Assembly: GCA_964496755.1 (NCBI GenBank)
Contig: CAZCBD010000082.1
Location: 1-11,352 of the forward strand
Direction of reading: 5' to 3'
Source: CAZCBD01 sp964496755
GTDB taxonomy: Bacteria; Bacteroidota; Ignavibacteria; Ignavibacteriales; Melioribacteraceae
DNA: 11,352 nt
In this document: positions 6,412 through 11,352 of the stretch, piece after piece
Position numbering within the stretch: position 1 is the stretch's first letter
Layout: every line of letters starts with the position of its first letter
Position numbers and translations under genes: made by a program
The notes under the pieces: generated by a model
What the model was told of the DNA's origin: nothing
Databases searched by the model: none
What the model saw: the letters and a program-made list of their open reading frames with translations, nothing else

Positions 6412-7512
6412 CTAATTGCCTAGTAATTTTCCGTAAAATTGCAGATTTTTATTATTTGAATTTGAAAGTAATATTTTGATAATTGCAGTTAAAGGGACAG
6501 ACAAAAACATACCTGTAATTCCCCAAACATATCCCCAAAGTAATAATGAAATTAAAATTACCAGTGGATTTAGTCCTAATTTATTTCCCATTATTTTCGG
6601 TTCAATAATGTTTCCCATTAAATTTTGTGCAAAGCCTAAAATTGCAGCCATCATCAATGCAATAGCAAAGGATTCAAATTGAACAATTGCCATTAGGGTT
6701 GGTAATATTACTGAAATAATAGAACCTATATTAGGTATGAAATTTAGTAGAATAGTTAAAACAACCCATACAATTATAAAGTCAACATTAAAAATTAATA
6801 ATATTAATCCTACTAAAATTCCGGTTGCAAGACTTACCAGAAACTTAACCAAAATATAATTTTGGACCTGCTTTGTAATGCTTTTGAATGTTTTTTCGAT
6901 TTGAGTGCTTTTGTTTATTTGGGAGTTTTTATTTGCTTGGATGGTTTTATTGTTAGATGAAGAAGATGGTTTTAAATGAATTTCAAGATACCTTTCTTTT
7001 ATTACTTCAAGAATTCTGTTATGGCTATTTAAAATAAAGATGAAAAAGAAAAGTATAAAGAACATTGAAGAGAAAAAATTCAAAGTAGAATTGAAAAAGC
7101 CCCCCGCAAAATCGGCATAGTTTAAACTTTTTAATATTTCGGCTAAGTTAAAATTTGTAAAAATAGGGTCTTTTATTCCAATGTTTGAAGCCGTAGTACT
7201 AATCAAATTATTTAGTTTAAGTTCGTAAATAGGTAACTCGGTGCTGAATTTGCTGAATTGAGAAATAATAATGTTTGATATTCCAAATAAAACAATAATT
7301 ATAATTGTAAAATCAATAATGATAGCAAGGCTATATGGGAGTTTTTTTTTGGTCAAATAAATATTTAAAGGTTCAAATAAGAAATAAAGAAAGTAAGAAA
7401 TTGTTAAAGGAATAAAGATTTGTTTTAAACTTTTTAAAACAATAAAGAAAAAAACTAATCCGATAAATGAAATGAAAAATCTTAAAACAGGGTCTTTAAA
7501 TTTTGTATCCAT
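6412..7512 (-). CDS. AI-2E family transporter (PF01594, formerly DUF20/UPF0118)
   Basis: A 366-residue inner-membrane protein of the TqsA/PerM family with about eight membrane segments (near 10-27, 33-50, 62-84, 143-162, 217-241, 245-275, 279-300 and 312-346). The family signature regions are present: LLNFIPNIGSIISVILP (255-271) and NIIEPKIMGNKLGLNPLVIL (301-320), followed by LLLWGYVWGITGMFLSVPL. Members have been linked to autoinducer-2 export (TqsA) and, for at least one halophile protein, to Na+(Li+)/H+ exchange, so the substrate here is open. The soluble stretch after the fourth segment carries an unusual Ser/Asn/Lys-rich insert with three degenerate six-residue repeats (192-209). The ATG is 6 nt after the stop of the permease gene, with no strong Shine-Dalgarno sequence, which suggests co-transcription and possibly coupled function. 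Confidence 0.9.
   Translation of the reverse strand: MDTKFKDPVLRFFISFIGLVFFFIVLKSLKQIFIPLTISYFLYFLFEPLNIYLTKKKLPYSLAIIIDFTIIIIVLFGISNIIISQFSKFSTELPIYELKLNNLISTTASNIGIKDPIFTNFNLAEILKSLNYADFAGGFFNSTLNFFSSMFFILFFFIFILNSHNRILEVIKERYLEIHLKPSSSSNNKTIQANKNSQINKSTQIEKTFKSITKQVQNYILVKFLVSLATGILVGLILLIFNVDFIIVWVVLTILLNFIPNIGSIISVILPTLMAIVQFESFAIALMMAAILGFAQNLMGNIIEPKIMGNKLGLNPLVILISLLLWGYVWGITGMFLSVPLTAIIKILLSNSNNKNLQFYGKLLGN
6886..6939 (-). repeat. Three degenerate 18-bp repeats inside the PF01594 gene
   Basis: Read on the minus strand, three abutting 18-bp units encode QANKNS, QINKST and QIEKTF. All three begin CAA, and the last two begin CAAAT. They lie in a hydrophilic loop and keep frame, consistent with expansion of a tolerant loop. 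Confidence 0.55.
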
Positions 7513-7518
7513 AGCAAT

Positions 7519-9609
7519 TTATCTTTTTAAATATTTATCTGTTAAAGTTTTTATTGCTTTCGGGTCTCCGATTATTGTAAGTCTATCGCCGGATTGTAAT
7601 TTTATATTTCCTTTGGGAATAAAGATGCTTTCATTTCTCCTAATCCATGCAACAAGTGCGGTTTCCGGAAATTCAATATCTTTAATTTGATGTTCAATTA
7701 AATCAGAGGTTGTTGAGTTTGGTTTTAATTCAATAGTAATACAGCGATCATCGTGTATTAAGGCTTCTCTAATTTCCTGAGTGTTTTTTGCGATGTAAAA
7801 TTCATTAAGAAAATTTTCGTTGTCAATTTTGCTGGCAATTTGAGCGAGAATTCTTAAATGCCTACCGGGATTTTTTTCGGGGCTAACTAAAAAGAACAAA
7901 GCTTTTACAGTAGTGCATTCCGTTTCTTCGTGCGAAAGAGGGTCGTAAACAGTTAGGTTTACACCATTTTTTGCACGCACCAAAACCAGATGAGTTTGTT
8001 CTACGCTTTCGCTTCTAAAATGCGGCAATGCTACACCGTGGGCAACCGGAGTGGCTCCAATTCTTGTTCCTTCAATAAACAAATCGCTAATTTCTTTTTT
8101 AGAATATGGAATTAAATTTTTTAAATAATCGGAAACTTTGTCAACTACATCTTCAAAAAACAATTTTTCTTGCAAATCAAAAACTTGACTATGTATAACA
8201 ATTTCTTCAAAAGGATCTTCGGCACGCAATCCCTTTTCTTTTAAAATTTCTCTTAATTCGGAATCTAATTTTTTGTTCCGTGAATGGCCAAGTCTTTCAA
8301 AAATATGATAGATTGCTCCCGTTCTGGCAACTTTCCCCCTAACATATTTAAAATACCAAATTGTGGAAATTAAAATTAGGGATAAACTGAAAATAGTAGG
8401 GAGCCATCCCATTTCAATTATTAGCCAAAAAGCTGTAATAATACCGATAATTTGAGTCCAAGGATAAAATGGTGATTTATATCCTGGGTCATAAGAATCG
8501 ATTCTACTTTCGCGCATTACAATTACGGCAAGGCAAACAAAGGCAAACATCATCAATTGAAAAGCACTTGCAAGTTTTGCAATTTTTGTAGGATCAAGAA
8601 TTAATAAAATTAAAATAATGGTGGCAACTGTATAAAAAATAGAAGTGGAAGGAGTTTGCCATTTGCCGAGGAGTTGAAATTTTCTTGGCAATAAATGATC
8701 GCGACTCATAGCAAGCGGGTATCGGGATGCGCTCATTATTCCTGCATTTGCAACTGAAATAAAAGCAAATAGTGCTGCAATTGAAACAAGTATTTTACCC
8801 GGTGTTCCCATTATCAATTCGGCGGCAGTAGCAACGGGTGTTAAATCGTTGCTTAATATTTTCATGGGAATAACACCTACCATAACAGCGGTACCTAATC
8901 CGTAAATTAAAAAGGAAGTGCCTAAGGCCAAGAAAACACCTTTAGGTAGGTTTTTTTCGGGGTCTTTTATTTCTTCGGAAAGGCTCGCTATTTTTGTTAC
9001 TCCAACATAACTAATGTATACCAAACCTGTGGTTGATAAAAGAGAATTAAATCCGCTGCCAAAAAAATTATTAAAATTGGAATAGTTTATTGAAGCCATA
9101 CCACCTGTAACAAAAGCAATTAAAATTGCAAGTAATCCTAAAACCAAAAAAATTTGAAACGAACTTCCCTTTTTTGCGCCGAAAATGTTCACTATACCAA
9201 GAGCAATGGCAAATACTAAGGCGATGGGTAACATTTGAACATTTGGAAAAAATAAATTTACATATGCACCCATTCCGACTAGTGCAAAAGTAACTTTTAA
9301 TATTAATGCAAGCCAAGTTCCAAGGCCACCGATTGTTCCCATGTATGGGCCCAAAGTGCGATCTAAAAAATAATAAACACCACCGGCTCTTGGCATTGCC
9401 GTTGCCAATTCAACAATACTGAAGGTTGCGGGAATCAAGGGAATTGCTGCAAGCATGTATGCTAAAATCATTGCCGGGCCGGCTTGTGCTGCTGCAATTC
9501 CGGGAAGTAAAAAGAAACCGGCACTTAATGTTGTGCCTGTTGCTATAGCAAAAACATCAAAGAGTTTTAACTCTTTTTTCATTTTTGGTCTGGTTGAAGA
9601 TTTTATCAT
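7519..9609 (-). CDS. APC-superfamily permease fused to PTS EIIA-like and TrkA-C (RCK-C) domains
   Basis: A 696-residue inner-membrane protein with three parts. Residues 1-425 are an amino-acid/polyamine/organocation permease with about 12 membrane segments; TM1 carries the broken-helix motif GTTLSAGFFLLPG (25-37), and the region from VELATAMPRAGGVYYFLDR to LGPYMG is typical of APC porters. After a charged linker (426-470), residues about 475-620 resemble a type 2 (fructose/nitrogen) PTS EIIA domain, with H530 in HGVALPH at the position of the phosphorylated histidine. Residues about 638-694 match a TrkA-C/RCK-C domain (VAWIRRNESIFIPKG...LQSGDRLTIIGD). The transported substrate is unknown: an amino acid, polyamine or ion are all possible. 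The EIIA and RCK-C parts imply cytoplasmic control of transport by phosphorylation or a small ligand, which is inference. M10 is an alternative start; neither has a clear Shine-Dalgarno sequence. A PF01594 gene follows after 6 nt. Confidence 0.88.
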   Translation of the reverse strand: MIKSSTRPKMKKELKLFDVFAIATGTTLSAGFFLLPGIAAAQAGPAMILAYMLAAIPLIPATFSIVELATAMPRAGGVYYFLDRTLGPYMGTIGGLGTWLALILKVTFALVGMGAYVNLFFPNVQMLPIALVFAIALGIVNIFGAKKGSSFQIFLVLGLLAILIAFVTGGMASINYSNFNNFFGSGFNSLLSTTGLVYISYVGVTKIASLSEEIKDPEKNLPKGVFLALGTSFLIYGLGTAVMVGVIPMKILSNDLTPVATAAELIMGTPGKILVSIAALFAFISVANAGIMSASRYPLAMSRDHLLPRKFQLLGKWQTPSTSIFYTVATIILILLILDPTKIAKLASAFQLMMFAFVCLAVIVMRESRIDSYDPGYKSPFYPWTQIIGIITAFWLIIEMGWLPTIFSLSLILISTIWYFKYVRGKVARTGAIYHIFERLGHSRNKKLDSELREILKEKGLRAEDPFEEIVIHSQVFDLQEKLFFEDVVDKVSDYLKNLIPYSKKEISDLFIEGTRIGATPVAHGVALPHFRSESVEQTHLVLVRAKNGVNLTVYDPLSHEETECTTVKALFFLVSPEKNPGRHLRILAQIASKIDNENFLNEFYIAKNTQEIREALIHDDRCITIELKPNSTTSDLIEHQIKDIEFPETALVAWIRRNESIFIPKGNIKLQSGDRLTIIGDPKAIKTLTDKYLKR

Positions 9610-9638
9610 AAAACTTTTTGTGAAATTTTCTTTTCTTA

Positions 9639-9667
9639 TATATAGTATAATTTATTTTGCAAAACAA
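9639..9667 (-). promoter_or_regulatory. Possible promoter for the permease operon
   Basis: On the minus strand TTGTTT (9667-9662), a 17-bp spacer and TATATA (9644-9639) lie in the 63-bp gap before the permease ATG at 9609. Transcription would start near 9632. The region is very AT-rich, so a chance match is quite possible. Its -35 overlaps the hairpin at the end of the receptor gene. Confidence 0.35.
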
Positions 9668-9682
9668 GTTTTCTAAAAACTT
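9666..9682 (-). terminator. Hairpin with the receptor stop codon in its loop (weak terminator candidate)
   Basis: On the minus strand AAGTTTT, the stop codon TAG, then AAAACTT form a perfect 7-bp stem with a 3-nt loop. GTTTTG follows, a short imperfect T-run. The stem has a single G-C pair, so termination would be weak, and read-through into the permease gene is possible. Confidence 0.3.
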
Positions 9683-11352
9683 ATTATCCCTCCAACTACT
9701 ACTGTTCTTCGTCCAAAGTAACTTTTAATTTCACTGCGTTTTGAAAAATCGGGGTTGTAGCTGTATCCGAAAATATTTTTAAGATCCAAAATATTAATAG
9801 CTTCAATATAAAAAACAGAGAATTTATTGTTAAATAAATTTGAGAAGTAAGAAAGTCTAAAATCTAAACGCTGATAAGTGGGGTAGGAATCGGAGTTTTT
9901 TTCTCCGAAAATAGGAGTGTAAATATTTGTTTTTTTATTGTAATTTGTCCCTATTACCGGTGTAAATGGTCTACCCGTAGAAATCTTATATGTAATTCCG
10001 GCTTGTAAAAGTGCAGTAATATGAAATTTTGCAATTAAACTTAAATTGTGTGTTATATCATAACTGCTGCGCGTTTCGGATTTATAATCCATCCATTTCC
10101 GTTTTGTGTCAATGTAACCGTAGGATATCCAACCATCAACACCAAGAAATTTACCTTTATAAATAATATCGAGACCGCGGGCATATCCATATCCATTGTT
10201 CGTATAGTTTTTAGTTTTGTCTGCAATGGGCAAATTGGAATAACTTTTATAGTAAATATCAATTCCAATTTCATCGGAGTGGGAATATTTTTTATTGAAA
10301 GATAAAATATAGTGAATTGCTTTCATCGATTTAAGGTTTGGGTTACCCGTTTCAGGTGAATACAGTTTGGGATTGGGAAGTTGTTGGAAAATACCTGTGC
10401 TGAATCTTAGTTTGCTGCTTTTTGTTATGGAATAGGATATTGAAAATCTCGGATCGATCCAACCTACATTTAATTGTTTAAAATAATCAAAGCGAATTCC
10501 TGCAACAGCAGATAATTTATCTACTGAAAGCAAATCAACTTTTTCAAGTTCTGCATAAAGTCCGAATTGAGTTAAAAGAATATTTGCGTCGATGCTTTTT
10601 GATTTGTTTTGTGGCGATATATCAAAATCTTCATCGGGGATAGTTCCGGTGTAGTTTATTAATCTATTGTTAAATAAAAAACCGGAGTTTAATTTTAATT
10701 TTTTATCCAGTTGATATTCGGTATCGGTTCTAAATAAAAAATCTTTTTCTTTTGTATTGAGAATCAAAACGCCAAATGAATTCAAGTTTGAAAAATCATT
10801 AAAAGCAAATGTGTTTTTTAATAAAAGCTTTTTATTATAAATATCACTTTGTTGAAGATTAAAATAAACATTATCTGATTTCTGATTGAATACTCCGCTA
10901 TAATTAAAATGTGATGCTTTAACGCGTTCACTATCATTTGAAAAACTGCACATTAATTTGATTCTACCGGTTGCACTGTATTTATAAATAAAATGTGAAC
11001 CGATATTTTGTGAAGTCGGGGTAGAAACAAATGAATCCAAATTTCCGTTCAAGTACATAAGCGGTTTAGTATAGCTTTTTTGAGCAAAAACACTAACTGC
11101 AAGTTTATCTGATACAATCGGAATCTCGGCTGAAAAATCTAAAGCAGCCATTGAAACACCTAGTGAGTAATTCTTTGCTTGCGGCTCATTTACAGTTGTC
11201 AAATCAAGTACCCCTGAAAGAGCATTACCATATTTTGCGGAAAATCCACCGCTTGAAAAGTACATGCCGGCAAACGAGTAAGTGTTTAGGTTTGAAAACA
11301 GTCCTCCGTATGATGATTCGTATGTATAAGGATGATAAATGTTAGCGCCGTT
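9673..11352 (-). CDS. TonB-dependent outer-membrane receptor (5'-partial)
   Basis: The C-terminal part of an outer-membrane beta-barrel receptor that takes up a ligand with energy from TonB-ExbBD. The frame is open to the right edge, and the 29 codons beyond the first internal ATG (11263-11265) continue a plug-domain sequence (HPYTYESSYGGLFSNLN), so the real start, signal peptide and TonB box lie outside; 559 residues are visible. The plug ends with GGFSAKYGNALSGVLDL, a hallmark of this family. The rest is barrel, with alternating strands, loops rich in Asn, Ser and Tyr, RFDYF...VGWIDPRFSISYSI, the conserved SYDITHNLSLIAKF strand and STGRPFTP. It ends in GGIISF; a terminal Phe is the usual outer-membrane assembly signal. 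The ligand (siderophore, glycan, vitamin or peptide) cannot be told, and no SusD-like partner is visible. The permease gene starts 63 bp downstream on the same strand. Confidence 0.92.
   Translation of the reverse strand, partial: NGANIYHPYTYESSYGGLFSNLNTYSFAGMYFSSGGFSAKYGNALSGVLDLTTVNEPQAKNYSLGVSMAALDFSAEIPIVSDKLAVSVFAQKSYTKPLMYLNGNLDSFVSTPTSQNIGSHFIYKYSATGRIKLMCSFSNDSERVKASHFNYSGVFNQKSDNVYFNLQQSDIYNKKLLLKNTFAFNDFSNLNSFGVLILNTKEKDFLFRTDTEYQLDKKLKLNSGFLFNNRLINYTGTIPDEDFDISPQNKSKSIDANILLTQFGLYAELEKVDLLSVDKLSAVAGIRFDYFKQLNVGWIDPRFSISYSITKSSKLRFSTGIFQQLPNPKLYSPETGNPNLKSMKAIHYILSFNKKYSHSDEIGIDIYYKSYSNLPIADKTKNYTNNGYGYARGLDIIYKGKFLGVDGWISYGYIDTKRKWMDYKSETRSSYDITHNLSLIAKFHITALLQAGITYKISTGRPFTPVIGTNYNKKTNIYTPIFGEKNSDSYPTYQRLDFRLSYFSNLFNNKFSVFYIEAINILDLKNIFGYSYNPDFSKRSEIKSYFGRRTVVVGGIISF

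Noticed and set aside
11263..11265. ATG as the start of the TonB-dependent receptor
   Set aside because: The upstream codons to the window edge are open and read as plug domain; a start here would remove the signal peptide and most of the plug.

Overview
The window is an AT-rich stretch, roughly one third G+C by eye, from a Gram-negative bacterium. A TonB-dependent outer-membrane receptor fragment points to an outer membrane. The protein style (Lys/Asn/Ile-rich), the mostly weak Shine-Dalgarno sites and the bacterial RNase P RNA fit the Bacteroidota/Chlorobi group, with Ignavibacteria-like bacteria as my best guess. That placement is inference; there is no 16S rRNA or other decisive marker here.

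Layout. Two genes lie on the + strand at the left: a 5'-truncated family GH20 beta-N-acetylhexosaminidase (1-1719) and an OsmC/Ohr-family protein (1801-2235). Everything else is on the minus strand, so transcription of that part runs right to left. From the right edge the order is: a 5'-truncated TonB-dependent receptor (9673-11352); an APC-type permease fused to a PTS EIIA-like and a TrkA-C/RCK-C-like domain (7519-9609); an AI-2E/PF01594-family membrane protein (6412-7512); the RNase P RNA gene rnpB (about 5844-6260); and the tightly packed genes recJ, yebC, ruvC and ruvA (5821 down to 2250). The OsmC gene and ruvA converge with 14 bp between their stop codons.

How the parts work together. 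recJ-yebC-ruvC-ruvA is a DNA-recombination and repair operon with gaps of 0, 3 and 2 nt. RecJ resects 5' ends, RuvA binds Holliday junctions and RuvC cuts them. The RuvB motor is not encoded here. rnpB ends about 22 nt before the recJ start codon, so recJ has no obvious room for a promoter of its own. The start region of recJ is a perfect A/T-rich inverted repeat overlapping a tandem 14-bp direct repeat, which could fold over the start codon. The permease and the PF01594 protein are only 6 nt apart and probably form a transport operon. The two genes at the window edges (glycoside hydrolase and TonB receptor) suggest glycan scavenging and outer-membrane uptake, but their immediate partners lie outside the window.

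The most unusual items are the APC-EIIA-RCK_C fusion and the rnpB/recJ junction. I see no CRISPR array, tRNA, insertion sequence or prophage gene, and no clearly new defence system.
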